Source of the DNA: Sinohyriopsis cumingii
Lineage: Eukaryota > Mollusca > Bivalvia > Unionida > Unionidae
DNA length: 64,000 bases
Assembly (NCBI GenBank): GCA_028554795.2
Contig: JAPYKE020000277.1
Coordinates: 117,529 to 181,528 of the forward strand
Reading direction: 5' to 3'
Within the stretch, counting starts at the first letter, position 1. The number at the start of each line of letters is the position of its first letter. Positions 22,203-37,295 of the stretch are shown here, piece by piece. The notes under the pieces are model-generated. The model was not told the origin of the DNA and did not search any database. It worked only from the letters and a program-made list of their open reading frames with translations. Made by a program: the position numbers and the translations under genes.

Positions 22203-25200
22203 GTGTGTCTGTTTGTTTGTTTGTTTTTAACGGCGCACCAGTACTGTTAGGCTATTTAGCGCCATACAAAAGGTCATATGAAATATAAAATGTTTTATAT
22301 CGACCAACGATATTAAAACTAAAAAAAAAAACGATAAAATGGTAACGGTAATAAATAAGTCTTCCCGATCTAAATGGTATATGTTAATAAAGGCAGATCA
22401 AAAGTTATTGAAGATAATGGACGGAAAGTACATTACATAAAAATGCTCAAGTTGATGGCATAAAAGTTATACTTAGAGTAAATGTTCACTGCTTTCAAGA
22501 ATTATATAATACAAGTGAGGTTTATTGTATCAAAGAGTTCCTTCATGTCATGCACATTGTAATACTGATTGCGCGTAGGTTGCAGGTCAAAACACTCTAT
22601 CATAAAATGTTTAACAGTGAATGGTTCATTGCAAGAAACGCACTTTGGTGGGTCTTCACCTTTTAGTATGTGGGCGTGGGTTATATGCGTATAACCAATT
22701 CGAATTCTTGCAATGACTACCTACTCCCTACGCATAGCTCTGTAGGAAGGAGTCCATTCTCCTAGGATTGGTTTGATGGCATGAAGTTTAGTATTCACTG
22801 CATCATTCCATGATGCCTGCTACTTCTGACGTAAAGTCTCTTTGATACTAGGTTTAAAATCATTATATGGTATTTTAAAGTCAGATGGTTATTGGAAAAG
22901 GGCCATTTTACAGCGCGATCTGCATTTTCATTACCTTTAATACCAACATGGTTAGGTAACCAACAGTATACGATATTGTGCGAGGTACTCAGCTTACTAT
23001 GCTCAGCGAAAAGATTGGTCAACAATGGATTCTCCAATTTTCTATTGTGCAGTGACTGAAGTACTGATAGGGAATCAGAGAAGATGCTGCTGTTTAAAAT
23101 GCGTTTATTTTCGATATATTGCAGAGCAAGTTCTATTGTTCTGATTTCGGCTGAAACAAATTGATGTGCCATTTGGTAAGCGAACTTGTGTGTTTTCCAC
23201 TAAAGAAGGCTGCAGCAGCCTTTTCCTCATCCTTTGATCCGTCGGTATAAATTCTTGTATAGTTTTTAAATTCGGAGAGTAGTTCATGATAAGAGTTGTG
23301 GAAGATGGAAGGGTTTGTCTCGGATTTCTTTCTATCGTGTAGCGTAAAAAGTACTTTTGGTTGTTTGAGTAGCCAGTGTTTCGGAGATGGACGTTTTCTG
23401 AATTTGGTTTATTTTCGTATAAGGCTTTGTATTTGGGTTGAAAAACAGCCGAGAAGGCAGGGTTCAGAGGGTTTGATCTTAATTTGAGAACATACTGTGT
23501 GGAAAGCATTTCCCTACGATGTGATAAAGGTGGTTCGTTCGCTTCAGCGAGGAGGCTTTCACACGGAGATGTCTTAAATGCTCCTAAAGCGAGTCTTATT
23601 CCTTGATGATGAATTGGATCAAGCATTTTCTAGTATGACTTTCTAACTGAACCATAAACAAAGCAACAATAGTCCCGTTTGGAGCGAATAAACGTTCTAT
23701 ATAGATGATTTTTCTATCAGCACCCCAGTCAGTGTACACTACTACTTTAAATAGATCTAGAGATTTTAAGCATTTAGCTTTCAAGATCTTTAGGTGTGGA
23801 ATAATTGTATGCATGTGCTTTGATCGATAACATATTAGAAAATCATCAACATATAACGAGCAGTCCACACCAAGAGCTAAACACTTGGTGATGCTATTGA
23901 TTTTGATGTTGAAAAGCGTCACAGATAAAATACTGCCTGGGACACACCCATCTCTTGCTCGTGCAGATCTGAGAGGGTACAGCCAACTCGTAGCTTGAAT
24001 TCTCTGTCTGAGAGAAAGTTTGATATGAATGAGGGCAGACGGCCTTTTAGAGCCAGATCGTGCAGGTCATTTTAGTATCCCGTACTTCCATGTCGTATCA
24101 TAGGCCTTTTCTAAATCAAAGAAAACCGCTAATAAATGTTTCTTCTCGATAAATGTTTGCAGTCTAACCAGATGATCATTGGTGCTCAGGCCATATCGAA
24201 AGCCACTTTGGAAAGGAGATTAAAATTGTTAGTTACCAGGTACCATACAAGCCGAGAATTAATCATTCGTACCATCGTTTGCACACACAATTTGTGAGTG
24301 CAATAGGTCGGTAGTTGGCAGGGTCTGCGCTATCTTTACCTGGTTTGGGAACTGGTATTACTGTTGTTTCTTTTCCAACTCTTAGGTACATGTCCAGTAA
24401 TTCAAAAATCATTGAAGATTTTCTAAAGAGATGTTAATCATGATACTGGAAGGTGTTTCAAAAATTGGTAATGCATTTCGTCAGGCCCCGTGGATGTATC
24501 ACGGGCCTTGTCTAAAGCCTCCGTAAGCTCCAGTAGTGAAAACAGTTGGTTATAAGTTTCTGAGTTGTTGGATGTGAATTTCAAACGTGACTTTTCTTTT
24601 TGAGTTTTTAATCTTCATAAGCCTTCTGAATAATTAGATGATGAGGAATTTTTAGAGAAACTGTCAGCAAGAATATTTGCTATGTCTCGTTTTGAACTAA
24701 AAGTGTCATTGTTAAGTTGCAGATGTCGGAGAGAACTGTGTTTTCTCTTTCCGTTTATTTTATGAATATTATCCCAAACTTTCGTAATCGAGGAACGAGA
24801 GTTTAAAGAAGAATTATATTTCTTCCCTGATGCTCGTTCACTTTCTTTGATTGTGCGGCGAGCTTTGGCCCGGAGAATACGATATGTACTTAAGTTTTCG
24901 GGTGTCGAACGATTGTTAAAGCTTCTCGGCCTTGTCTACTGGCTTCATTACATTCCTTAGTGACCCAAGGTTTTAGGGTTCTTTTACAGTTCGGTGAGGA
25001 CTTAGGAATGGATTCCTCTGCGATCTTGATTAATATAGATGTAACATGCTGAATAGGGTCATTAGTACCATCCCGACCACCCGTCTAGAAGAAGTAGAGG
25101 CCAAAGTAGTGGATTGCATCGGAAAGCCTCTTGCTCAACTCCCTGAATCCTTTCCTCCCCGTCTCTACTTAGTCGCCTATTAGGACACGTAGTGAGACAC

Positions 25201-25237
25201 GTCGGGCCAATTCTACAACCCCGGACCCGCAGAGGAG
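22203..25237 (-). mobile_element. Truncated I/Jockey-group LINE (unit 4)
   Basis: Duplicated sites at 22194-22202 and 25238-25246. First unit with t at the site equivalent to 7045 (25131). Confidence 0.9.
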
Positions 25238-25490
25238 ACTGACCCTATATGGACTATCGATGTATTTTGCTGTGTCCTAACTGATTGACACTCCAAGAAA
25301 ACTAAACCGTTACTGTTTTGGGATTGCAGACAAAAAAGAATTTCAACCATGGGAGGCAAAGCCAAAAAACCAAGTATTTGTGCGAGATGAGCTGGATGTC
25401 CTAGCTGCGTAATCGGACCAACCAAAACCACGTTCATGTGTCAGCATGTGTTGATTCACAACAACGTAATGGTCACAAGCGTAGTTGGTA

Positions 25491-26815
25491 ATTTAGCGGG
25501 GTGTATCCATAACTTGGTAACAAACCGGTTCAAACACTCTTTAGTGCATCGGTAGGCTCCTAATGCGATGTCTCTGACACCGTGTCATCTTTTATAATTT
25601 CATGTCAGTCTCGAAGACATTATACGTCCATGAGATCCTCTCTGCACAATACCTCGTGAACAAAATATGCCTTTTTCATGTTTTTGAGCCACCAACAATA
25701 ATCCATTACATCTTAGGGCGCAGTCCCACATACTCATCGAATGGTTTACCCGGGACTTACCAATAACCTTTCATTTGGCGTTACTAAACAACGAATGTTC
25801 TTTCGTATAATCGATGGTTTAAAATGCATTTACCAAATATGGTTCAGCCATGTAGGCGTACACATCATTGGTTGTAATATGCAAGTGCAGCGAGTCACTG
25901 TCTGTGCAAAGGATCTTTACCCGATCGCGGTAAAACGCATTGATCTTGTGATAATAACTGTGGTATATCAGCATCTTTGACCAGTCAATTGCTAACGATC
26001 CGACATATATCTGTGTTCGAAGGTCATATATCATTCAGGATTCAATGGCCAGGTTGGCAACCAGTTTTCGAAGCTTATCTTCTTCAATATCAGGGACAAG
26101 ATCGACTCGGATTCGTTCGCTGAAACAGCATTTTTATGAGCGTGAACAAGTTTTTCTCAAAGTCATTTAAGCTGCTATGCGCAGATTGCTCGTGATGTTT
26201 ATATACGGTGCGATCCAAGCGTCCTCGCGAAATCTAATCACTTGATGTTGGAGATTTTGAACATGTAATACATAACAGTGTTTGGTCCTAAGACTTGCTA
26301 TTAGTTTTGTCCATTGAGTACATTTACTTGCGGCTAAATCAACGACCACGCAATGATATAAGAACAAACAGTTACCAGGCACAGACAAAGATGCTGGTGC
26401 CAGTAGATAATCGTTATGTACATCATATAAATGTTGCTGATATTCTATATCAACTTCAAAGACGTTTCCAAAGTGGCTGCTGATGTAATAGTGTACATGT
26501 TTTGTATATCAATGTATCTAGGATTAACCCACCGAATCCCACCAACAGGCAACAGTTGGATCATTGCCCAACATTATAGATATTTGAAATAGATGATTTA
26601 ACTGTTCGTGGCAGCGGGTTCATACCCGTTTATGTTTGGGTTGTTTGTGAGATCATATCTCTGTCTCGCCATAGAAATCCCATCACAAAATGAGTGTTAT
26701 TATACCAACCACAGCTGGCAATATTTATGTCGATAGCGTAACCGCTTTTAATGGGGCAAGAGTCACTAATCGTTTTAATCGATCTCGCAGCCATTGAGTT
26801 GGTTGTAAACGCACA
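25491..26815 (-). pseudogene. polB: Decayed Polinton-type PolB (unit 5)
   Basis: Motif C at 25891-25908. Majority palm sequence (MLIYHSYY), unlike the units on either side. Confidence 0.85.
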
Positions 26816-27412
26816 CAGTATACAACCCTGAATAACTACGCTTGTCGTTTGAGACCTGCTTAATAACTACAGCTGACACTATCACTCCTTGAAGCGTTGT
26901 AGCGGTCATTCTGGCTATGTCAGCCTTATCAGGTTAAAAATGAAGTGCAGTCCGTTTACGTCCTGCACTCAACCATTGCTGATTTTCTGCATGTTCTTTG
27001 GGCCAGTCAAGACCTGTTATCAACGGCTTATGTTCAATATGCAAACCTATAGTATGTAGGTTCAATTGCAATGACGGAACTGAGTGTCGGCTCAAGTATA
27101 GAAATGTAATAGTCTTTATCGGTGAACGCCGAAATTCTTCGTCGGGCATCATTGCTGAAATAGGCAATATTTTACGGGCATGTAGGAGGATGTTCCATAC
27201 ACCAAACGATATCTATCCGTGCGCGTCGGCGTTCTGAGGTCGACCTCATCCATAACTTTAATACAATCGTGGGACAAGGTGCAGACGAACCAATCATGTG
27301 AAGTATAAAATCCAAGATTGCAATTGAAAGCACTCATTAAACGAAGATAATATTAAAAGGATACAAAAGCGAGACAATATGAAAAGTATTCTACAGTTTG
27401 AATGTGTACTGA

Positions 27413-28231
27413 ATAGATGAAGCTGCCGTGGAAAGGTTAGCAAGTGCGGAAATGATCACTCATCGGTTTGCTCGAGCATAGTTCGCCGAACAAGCAATGT
27501 GACAAATTTACTTACCAGTACCAAGAAGGACTTCCCCTAGCTGGCTTGATATTCAAACGCATGATGAGTTTTCATTAGGCCGATGTATTTATTATTTCTT
27601 CCACATTATCGTGTGCATGATCGGAAGAGTCGATCGTACATTATACAAGTATACGCCAACCATTGTTGACGTTGCAAGTAGATACAAAGAGAATGAGCCG
27701 TTGATGTCAGAAGATTCTGCATGTGTTGCAGATACATTAGAACGCATTTATAAACATTCACCATTAACATGGTAACGATAATTACAGGGGGATCCTGCTA
27801 AAGGATTCGTAACTGTTGAGGCGGTGTTGTTCAAAGAGTTCATGTTCGAGTTCGTGGTGGACATGCTAATATACCTACTGACCAAGCTATTCTGAAACGA
27901 TTTAATATCGCATTTACACAATTATTATTCGGATATCATTTTAGACAGGAATTGTTGATGAAATGTCTTGAGTGCGGGACAATATCGAACTAGAACTCGT
28001 GGGGGTTACACGCCTGGAGAAGTCTCAGGAATGGCTAAGACATCATTCAATAATGAAATTACACGCATGATTTGAGGAAAATTAGCTAATACGATACGAC
28101 AAGAGTCTGTTGCATTTACGCTGAAAATGATCTCACAACCGCCACCATTTCAGACTCACAGAGACAAGTTTATTCGGTATCTGTATGCACCTGGAGAGGT
28201 AGATGGTGGACAATGATGTACTACTGACCCT
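27413..28231 (+). pseudogene. int: Decayed Polinton-type integrase (unit 5)
   Basis: Majority sequence; the remainder is at 31267-31441. Confidence 0.85.
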
Positions 28232-31200
28232 GTGTGTCTGTTTGTTTGTTTGTTTTTAACGGCGCACCAGTACTGTTAGGCTATTTAGCGCCATACAAAA
28301 GGTCATATGAAATATAAAATGTTTTATATCGACCAACGATATTAAAACTAAAAAAAAAAACGATAAAATGGTAACGGTAATAAATAAGTCTTCCCGATCT
28401 AAATGGTATATGTTAATAAAGGCAGATCAAAAGTTATTGAAGATAATGGACGGAAAGTACATTACATAAAAATGCTCAAGTTGATGGCATAAAAGTTATA
28501 CTTAGAGTAAATGTTCACTGCTTTCAAGAATTATATAATACAAGTGAGGTTTATTGTATCAAAGAGTTCCTTCATGTCATGCACATTGTAATACTGATTG
28601 CGCGTAGGTTGCAGGTCAAAACACTCTATCATAAAATGTTTAACAGTGAATGGTTCATTGCAAGAAACGCACTTTGGTGGGTCTTCACCTTTTAGTATGT
28701 GGGCGTGGGTTATATGCGTATAACCAATTCGAATTCTTGCAATGACTACCTACTCCCTACGCATAGCTCTGTAGGAAGGAGTCCATTCTCCTAGGATTGG
28801 TTTGATGGCATGAAGTTTAGTATTCACTGCATCATTCCATGATGCCTGCTACTTCTGACGTAAAGTCTCTTTGATACTAGGTTTAAAATCATTATATGGT
28901 ATTTTAAAGTCAGATGGTTATTGGAAAAGGGCCATTTTACAGCGCGATCTGCATTTTCATTACCTTTAATACCAACATGGTTAGGTAACCAACAGTATAC
29001 GATATTGTGCGAGGTACTCAGCTTACTATGCTCAGCGAAAAGATTGGTCAACAATGGATTCTCCAATTTTCTATTGTGCAGTGACTGAAGTACTGATAGG
29101 GAATCAGAGAAGATGCTGCTGTTTAAAATGCGTTTATTTTCGATATATTGCAGAGCAAGTTCTATTGTTCTGATTTCGGCTGAAACAAATTGATGTGCCA
29201 TTTGGTAAGCGAACTTGTGTGTTTTCCACTAAAGAAGGCTGCAGCAGCCTTTTCCTCATCCTTTGATCCGTCGGTATAAATTCTTGTATAGTTTTTAAAT
29301 TCGGAGAGTAGTTCATGATAAGAGTTGTGGAAGATGGAAGGGTTTGTCTCGGATTTCTTTCTATCGTGTAGCGTAAAAAGTACTTTTGGTTGTTTGAGTA
29401 GCCAGTGTTTCGGAGATGGACGTTTTCTGAATTTGGTTTATTTTCGTATAAGGCTTTGTATTTGGGTTGAAAAACAGCCGAGAAGGCAGGGTTCAGAGGG
29501 TTTGATCTTAATTTGAGAACATACTGTGTGGAAAGCATTTCCCTACGATGTGATAAAGGTGGTTCGTTCGCTTCAGCGAGGAGGCTTTCACACGGAGATG
29601 TCTTAAATGCTCCTAAAGCGAGTCTTATTCCTTGATGATGAATTGGATCAAGCATTTTCTAGTATGACTTTCTAACTGAACCATAAACAAAGCAACAATA
29701 GTCCCGTTTGGAGCGAATAAACGTTCTATATAGATGATTTTTCTATCAGCACCCCAGTCAGTGTACACTACTACTTTAAATAGATCTAGAGATTTTAAGC
29801 ATTTAGCTTTCAAGATCTTTAGGTGTGGAATAATTGTATGCATGTGCTTTGATCGATAACATATTAGAAAATCATCAACATATAACGAGCAGTCCACACC
29901 AAGAGCTAAACACTTGGTGATGCTATTGATTTTGATGTTGAAAAGCGTCACAGATAAAATACTGCCTGGGACACACCCATCTCTTGCTCGTGCAGATCTG
30001 AGAGGGTACAGCCAACTCGTAGCTTGAATTCTCTGTCTGAGAGAAAGTTTGATATGAATGAGGGCAGACGGCCTTTTAGAGCCAGATCGTGCAGGTCATT
30101 TTAGTATCCCGTACTTCCATGTCGTATCATAGGCCTTTTCTAAATCAAAGAAAACCGCTAATAAATGTTTCTTCTCGATAAATGTTTGCAGTCTAACCAG
30201 ATGATCATTGGTGCTCAGGCCATATCGAAAGCCACTTTGGAAAGGAGATTAAAATTGTTAGTTACCAGGTACCATACAAGCCGAGAATTAATCATTCGTA
30301 CCATCGTTTGCACACACAATTTGTGAGTGCAATAGGTCGGTAGTTGGCAGGGTCTGCGCTATCTTTACCTGGTTTGGGAACTGGTATTACTGTTGTTTCT
30401 TTTCCAACTCTTAGGTACATGTCCAGTAATTCAAAAATCATTGAAGATTTTCTAAAGAGATGTTAATCATGATACTGGAAGGTGTTTCAAAAATTGGTAA
30501 TGCATTTCGTCAGGCCCCGTGGATGTATCACGGGCCTTGTCTAAAGCCTCCGTAAGCTCCAGTAGTGAAAACAGTTGGTTATAAGTTTCTGAGTTGTTGG
30601 ATGTGAATTTCAAACGTGACTTTTCTTTTTGAGTTTTTAATCTTCATAAGCCTTCTGAATAATTAGATGATGAGGAATTTTTAGAGAAACTGTCAGCAAG
30701 AATATTTGCTATGTCTCGTTTTGAACTAAAAGTGTCATTGTTAAGTTGCAGATGTCGGAGAGAACTGTGTTTTCTCTTTCCGTTTATTTTATGAATATTA
30801 TCCCAAACTTTCGTAATCGAGGAACGAGAGTTTAAAGAAGAATTATATTTCTTCCCTGATGCTCGTTCACTTTCTTTGATTGTGCGGCGAGCTTTGGCCC
30901 GGAGAATACGATATGTACTTAAGTTTTCGGGTGTCGAACGATTGTTAAAGCTTCTCGGCCTTGTCTACTGGCTTCATTACATTCCTTAGTGACCCAAGGT
31001 TTTAGGGTTCTTTTACAGTTCGGTGAGGACTTAGGAATGGATTCCTCTGCGATCTTGATTAATATAGATGTAACATGCTGAATAGGGTCATTAGTACCAT
31101 CCCGACCACCCGTCTAGAAGAAGTAGAGGCCAAAGTAGTGGATTGCATCGGAAAGCCTCTTGCTCAACTCCCTGAATCCTTTCCTCCCCGTCTCTACTTA

Positions 31201-31266
31201 GTCGCCTATTAGGACACGTAGTGAGACACGTCGGGCCAATTCTACAACCCCGGACCCGCAGAGGAG
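28232..31266 (-). mobile_element. Truncated I/Jockey-group LINE (unit 5)
   Basis: Duplicated sites at 28223-28231 and 31267-31275. YVDD at 29871-29882. Confidence 0.9.
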
Positions 31267-31519
31267 ACTGACCCTATATGGACTATCGATGTATTTTGCT
31301 GTGTCCTAACTGATTGACACTCCAAGAAAACTAAACCGTTACTGTTTTGGGATTGCAGACAAAAAAGAATTTCAACCATGGGAGGCAAAGCCAAAAAACC
31401 AAGTATTTGTGCGAGATGAGCTGGATGTCCTAGCTGCGTAATCGGACCAACCAAAACCACGTTCATGTGTCAGCATGTGTTGATTCACAACAACGTAATG
31501 GTCACAAGCGTAGTTGGTA

Positions 31520-32844
31520 ATTTAGCGGGGTGTATCCATAACTTGGTAACAAACCGGTTCAAACACTCTTTAGTGCATCGGTAGGCTCCTAATGCGATGT
31601 CTCTGACACCGTGTCATCTTTTATAATTTCATGTCAGTCTCGAAGACATTATACGTCCATGAGATCCTCTCTGCACAATACCTCGTGAACAAAATATGCC
31701 TTTTTCATGTTTTTGAGCCACCAACAATAATCCATTACATCTTAGGGCGCAGTCCCACATACTCATCGAATGGTTTACCCGGGACTTACCAATAACCTTT
31801 CATTTGGCGTTACTAAACAACGAATGTTCTTTCGTATAATCGATGGTTTAAAATGCATTTACCAAATATGGTTCAGCCATGTAGGCGTACACATCATTGG
31901 TTGTAATATGCAAGTGCAGCGAGTCACTGTCTGTGCAAAGGATCTTTACCCGATCGCGGTAAAACGCATTGATCTTGTGATAATAACTGTACTCTATCAG
32001 CATCTTTGACCAGTCAATTGCTAACGATCCGACATATATCTGTGTTCGAAGGTCATATATCATTCAGGATTCAATGGCCAGGTTGGCAACCAGTTTTCGA
32101 AGCTTATCTTCTTCAATATCAGGGACAAGATCGACTCGGATTCGTTCGCTGAAACAGCATTTTTATGAGCGTGAACAAGTTTTTCTCAAAGTCATTTAAG
32201 CTGCTATGCGCAGATTGCTCGTGATGTTTATATACGGTGCGATCCAAGCGTCCTCGCGAAATCTAATCACTTGATGTTGGAGATTTTGAACATGTAATAC
32301 ATAACAGTGTTTGGTCCTAAGACTTGCTATTAGTTTTGTCCATTGAGTACATTTACTTGCGGCTAAATCAACGACCACGCAATGATATAAGAACAAACAG
32401 TTACCAGGCACAGACAAAGATGCTGGTGCCAGTAGATAATCGTTATGTACATCATATAAATGTTGCTGATATTCTATATCAACTTCAAAGACGTTTCCAA
32501 AGTGGCTGCTGATGTAATAGTGTACATGTTTTGTATATCAATGTATCTAGGATTAACCCACCGAATCCCACCAACAGGCAACAGTTGGATCATTGCCCAA
32601 CATTATAGATATTTGAAATAGATGATTTAACTGTTCGTGGCAGCGGGTTCATACCCGTTTATGTTTGGGTTGTTTGTGAGATCATATCTCTGTCTCGCCA
32701 TAGAAATCCCATCACAAAATGAGTGTTATTATACCAACCACAGCTGGCAATATTTATGTCGATAGCGTAACCGCTTTTAATGGGGCAAGAGTCACTAATC
32801 GTTTTAATCGATCTCGCAGCCATTGAGTTGGTTGTAAACGCACA
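31520..32844 (-). pseudogene. polB: Decayed Polinton-type PolB (unit 6)
   Basis: MLIEYSYY palm variant as in unit 4; motif C at 31920-31937. Confidence 0.85.
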
Positions 32845-33441
32845 CAGTATACAACCCTGAATAACTACGCTTGTCGTTTGAGACCTGCTTAATAACTACA
32901 GCTGACACTATCACTCCTTGAAGCGTTGTAGCGGTCATTCTGGCTATGTCAGCCTTATCAGGTTAAAAATGAAGTGCAGTCCGTTTACGTCCTGCACTCA
33001 ACCATTGCTGATTTTCTGCATGTTCTTTGGGCCAGTCAAGACCTGTTATCAACGGCTTATGTTCAATATGCAAACCTATAGTATGTAGGTTCAATTGCAA
33101 TGACGGAACTGAGTGTCGGCTCAAGTATAGAAATGTAATAGTCTTTATCGGTGAACGCCGAAATTCTTCGTCGGGCATCATTGCTGAAATAGGCAATATT
33201 TTACGGGCATGTAGGAGGATGTTCCATACACCAAACGATATCTATCCGTGCGCGTCGGCGTTCTGAGGTCGACCTCATCCATAACTTTAATACAATCGTG
33301 GGACAAGGTGCAGACGAACCAATCATGTGAAGTATAAAATCCAAGATTGCAATTGAAAGCACTCATTAAACGAAGATAATATTAAAAGGATACAAAAGCG
33401 AGACAATATGAAAAGTATTCTACAGTTTGAATGTGTACTGA

Positions 33442-34260
33442 ATAGATGAAGCTGCCGTGGAAAGGTTAGCAAGTGCGGAAATGATCACTCATCGGTTTGC
33501 TCGAGCATAGTTCGCCGAACAAGCAATGTGACAAATTTACTTACCAGTACCAAGAAGGACTTCCCCTAGCTGGCTTGATATTCAAACGCATGATGAGTTT
33601 TCATTAGGCCGATGTATTTATTATTTCTTCCACATTATCGTGTGCATGATCGGAAGAGTCGATCGTACATTATACAAGTATACGCCAACCATTGTTGACG
33701 TTGCAAGTAGATACAAAGAGAATGAGCCGTTGATGTCAGAAGATTCTGCATGTGTTGCAGATACATTAGAACGCATTTATAAACATTCACCATTAACATG
33801 GTAACGATAATTACAGGGGGATCCTGCTAAAGGATTCGTAACTGTTGAGGCGGTGTTGTTCAAAGAGTTCATGTTCGAGTTCGTGGTGGACATGCTAATA
33901 TACCTACTGACCAAGCTATTCTGAAACGATTTAATATCGCATTTACACAATTATTATTCGGATATCATTTTAGACAGGAATTGTTGATGAAATGTCTTGA
34001 GTGCGGGACAATATCGAACTAGAACTCGTGGGGGTTACACGCCTGGAGAAGTCTCAGGAATGGCTAAGACATCATTCAATAATGAAATTACACGCATGAT
34101 TTGAGGAAAATTAGCTAATACGATACGACAAGAGTCTGTTGCATTTACGCTGAAAATGATCTCACAACCGCCACCATTTCAGACTCACAGAGACAAGTTT
34201 ATTCGGTATCTGTATGCACCTGGAGAGGTAGATGGTGGACAATGATGTACTACTGACCCT
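33442..34260 (+). pseudogene. int: Decayed Polinton-type integrase (unit 6)
   Basis: Majority sequence here. The remainder at 37296-37470 carries private c at 37317 and g at 37425. Confidence 0.85.
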
Positions 34261-37200
34261 GTGTGTCTGTTTGTTTGTTTGTTTTTAACGGCGCACCAGT
34301 ACTGTTAGGCTATTTAGCGCCATACAAAAGGTCATATGAAATATAAAATGTTTTATATCGACCAACGATATTAAAACTAAAAAAAAAAACGATAAAATGG
34401 TAACGGTAATAAATAAGTCTTCCCGATCTAAATGGTATATGTTAATAAAGGCAGATCAAAAGTTATTGAAGATAATGGACGGAAAGTACATTACATAAAA
34501 ATGCTCAAGTTGATGGCATAAAAGTTATACTTAGAGTAAATGTTCACTGCTTTCAAGAATTATATAATACAAGTGAGGTTTATTGTATCAAAGAGTTCCT
34601 TCATGTCATGCACATTGTAATACTGATTGCGCGTAGGTTGCAGGTCAAAACACTCTATCATAAAATGTTTAACAGTGAATGGTTCATTGCAAGAAACGCA
34701 CTTTGGTGGGTCTTCACCTTTTAGTATGTGGGCGTGGGTTATATGCGTATAACCAATTCGAATTCTTGCAATGACTACCTACTCCCTACGCATAGCTCTG
34801 TAGGAAGGAGTCCATTCTCCTAGGATTGGTTTGATGGCATGAAGTTTAGTATTCACTGCATCATTCCATGATGCCTGCTACTTCTGACGTAAAGTCTCTT
34901 TGATACTAGGTTTAAAATCATTATATGGTATTTTAAAGTCAGATGGTTATTGGAAAAGGGCCATTTTACAGCGCGATCTGCATTTTCATTACCTTTAATA
35001 CCAACATGGTTAGGTAACCAACAGTATACGATATTGTGCGAGGTACTCAGCTTACTATGCTCAGCGAAAAGATTGGTCAACAATGGATTCTCCAATTTTC
35101 TATTGTGCAGTGACTGAAGTACTGATAGGGAATCAGAGAAGATGCTGCTGTTTAAAATGCGTTTATTTTCGATATATTGCAGAGCAAGTTCTATTGTTCT
35201 GATTTCGGCTGAAACAAATTGATGTGCCATTTGGTAAGCGAACTTGTGTGTTTTCCACTAAAGAAGGCTGCAGCAGCCTTTTCCTCATCCTTTGATCCGT
35301 CGGTATAAATTCTTGTATAGTTTTTAAATTCGGAGAGTAGTTCATGATAAGAGTTGTGGAAGATGGAAGGGTTTGTCTCGGATTTCTTTCTATCGTGTAG
35401 CGTAAAAAGTACTTTTGGTTGTTTGAGTAGCCAGTGTTTCGGAGATGGACGTTTTCTGAATTTGGTTTATTTTCGTATAAGGCTTTGTATTTGGGTTGAA
35501 AAACAGCCGAGAAGGCAGGGTTCAGAGGGTTTGATCTTAATTTGAGAACATACTGTGTGGAAAGCATTTCCCTACGATGTGATAAAGGTGGTTCGTTCGC
35601 TTCAGCGAGGAGGCTTTCACACGGAGATGTCTTAAATGCTCCTAAAGCGAGTCTTATTCCTTGATGATGAATTGGATCAAGCATTTTCTAGTATGACTTT
35701 CTAACTGAACCATAAACAAAGCAACAATAGTCCCGTTTGGAGCGAATAAACGTTCTATATAGATGATTTTTCTATCAGCACCCCAGTCAGTGTACACTAC
35801 TACTTTAAATAGATCTAGAGATTTTAAGCATTTAGCTTTCAAGATCTTTAGGTGTGGAATAATTGTATGCATGTGCTTTGATCGATAACATATTAGAAAA
35901 TCATCAACATATAACGAGCAGTCCACACCAAGAGCTAAACACTTGGTGATGCTATTGATTTTGATGTTGAAAAGCGTCACAGATAAAATACTGCCTGGGA
36001 CACACCCATCTCTTGCTCGTGCAGATCTGAGAGGGTACAGCCAACTCGTAGCTTGAATTCTCTGTCTGAGAGAAAGTTTGATATGAATGAGGGCAGACGG
36101 CCTTTTAGAGCCAGATCGTGCAGGTCATTTTAGTATCCCGTACTTCCATGTCGTATCATAGGCCTTTTCTAAATCAAAGAAAACCGCTAATAAATGTTTC
36201 TTCTCGATAAATGTTTGCAGTCTAACCAGATGATCATTGGTGCTCAGGCCATATCGAAAGCCACTTTGGAAAGGAGATTAAAATTGTTAGTTACCAGGTA
36301 CCATACAAGCCGAGAATTAATCATTCGTACCATCGTTTGCACACACAATTTGTGAGTGCAATAGGTCGGTAGTTGGCAGGGTCTGCGCTATCTTTACCTG
36401 GTTTGGGAACTGGTATTACTGTTGTTTCTTTTCCAACTCTTAGGTACATGTCCAGTAATTCAAAAATCATTGAAGATTTTCTAAAGAGATGTTAATCATG
36501 ATACTGGAAGGTGTTTCAAAAATTGGTAATGCATTTCGTCAGGCCCCGTGGATGTATCACGGGCCTTGTCTAAAGCCTCCGTAAGCTCCAGTAGTGAAAA
36601 CAGTTGGTTATAAGTTTCTGAGTTGTTGGATGTGAATTTCAAACGTGACTTTTCTTTTTGAGTTTTTAATCTTCATAAGCCTTCTGAATAATTAGATGAT
36701 GAGGAATTTTTAGAGAAACTGTCAGCAAGAATATTTGCTATGTCTCGTTTTGAACTAAAAGTGTCATTGTTAAGTTGCAGATGTCGGAGAGAACTGTGTT
36801 TTCTCTTTCCGTTTATTTTATGAATATTATCCCAAACTTTCGTAATCGAGGAACGAGAGTTTAAAGAAGAATTATATTTCTTCCCTGATGCTCGTTCACT
36901 TTCTTTGATTGTGCGGCGAGCTTTGGCCCGGAGAATACGATATGTACTTAAGTTTTCGGGTGTCGAACGATTGTTAAAGCTTCTCGGCCTTGTCTACTGG
37001 CTTCATTACATTCCTTAGTGACCCAAGGTTTTAGGGTTCTTTTACAGTTCGGTGAGGACTTAGGAATGGATTCCTCTGCGATCTTGATTAATATAGATGT
37101 AACATGCTGAATAGGGTCATTAGTACCATCCCGACCACCCGTCTAGAAGAAGTAGAGGCCAAAGTAGTGGATTGCATCGGAAAGCCTCTTGCTCAACTCC

Positions 37201-37295
37201 CTGAATCCTTTCCTCCCCGTCTCTACTTAGTCGCCTATTAGGACACGTAGTGAGACACGTCGGGCCAATTCTACAACCCCGGACCCGCAGAGGAG
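34261..37295 (-). mobile_element. Truncated I/Jockey-group LINE (unit 6)
   Basis: Duplicated sites at 34252-34260 and 37296-37304. Confidence 0.9.

Larger units (their letters stand above)
19459..25487. repeat. Array unit 4
   Basis: Carries a cluster of three substitutions at 19933-19936 (gtactct for gtggtat) found elsewhere only in unit 6. Private a at 20018. Confidence 0.95.
25488..31516. repeat. Array unit 5
   Basis: a at 27159, shared only with units 6 and 10; no private change seen. Confidence 0.95.
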
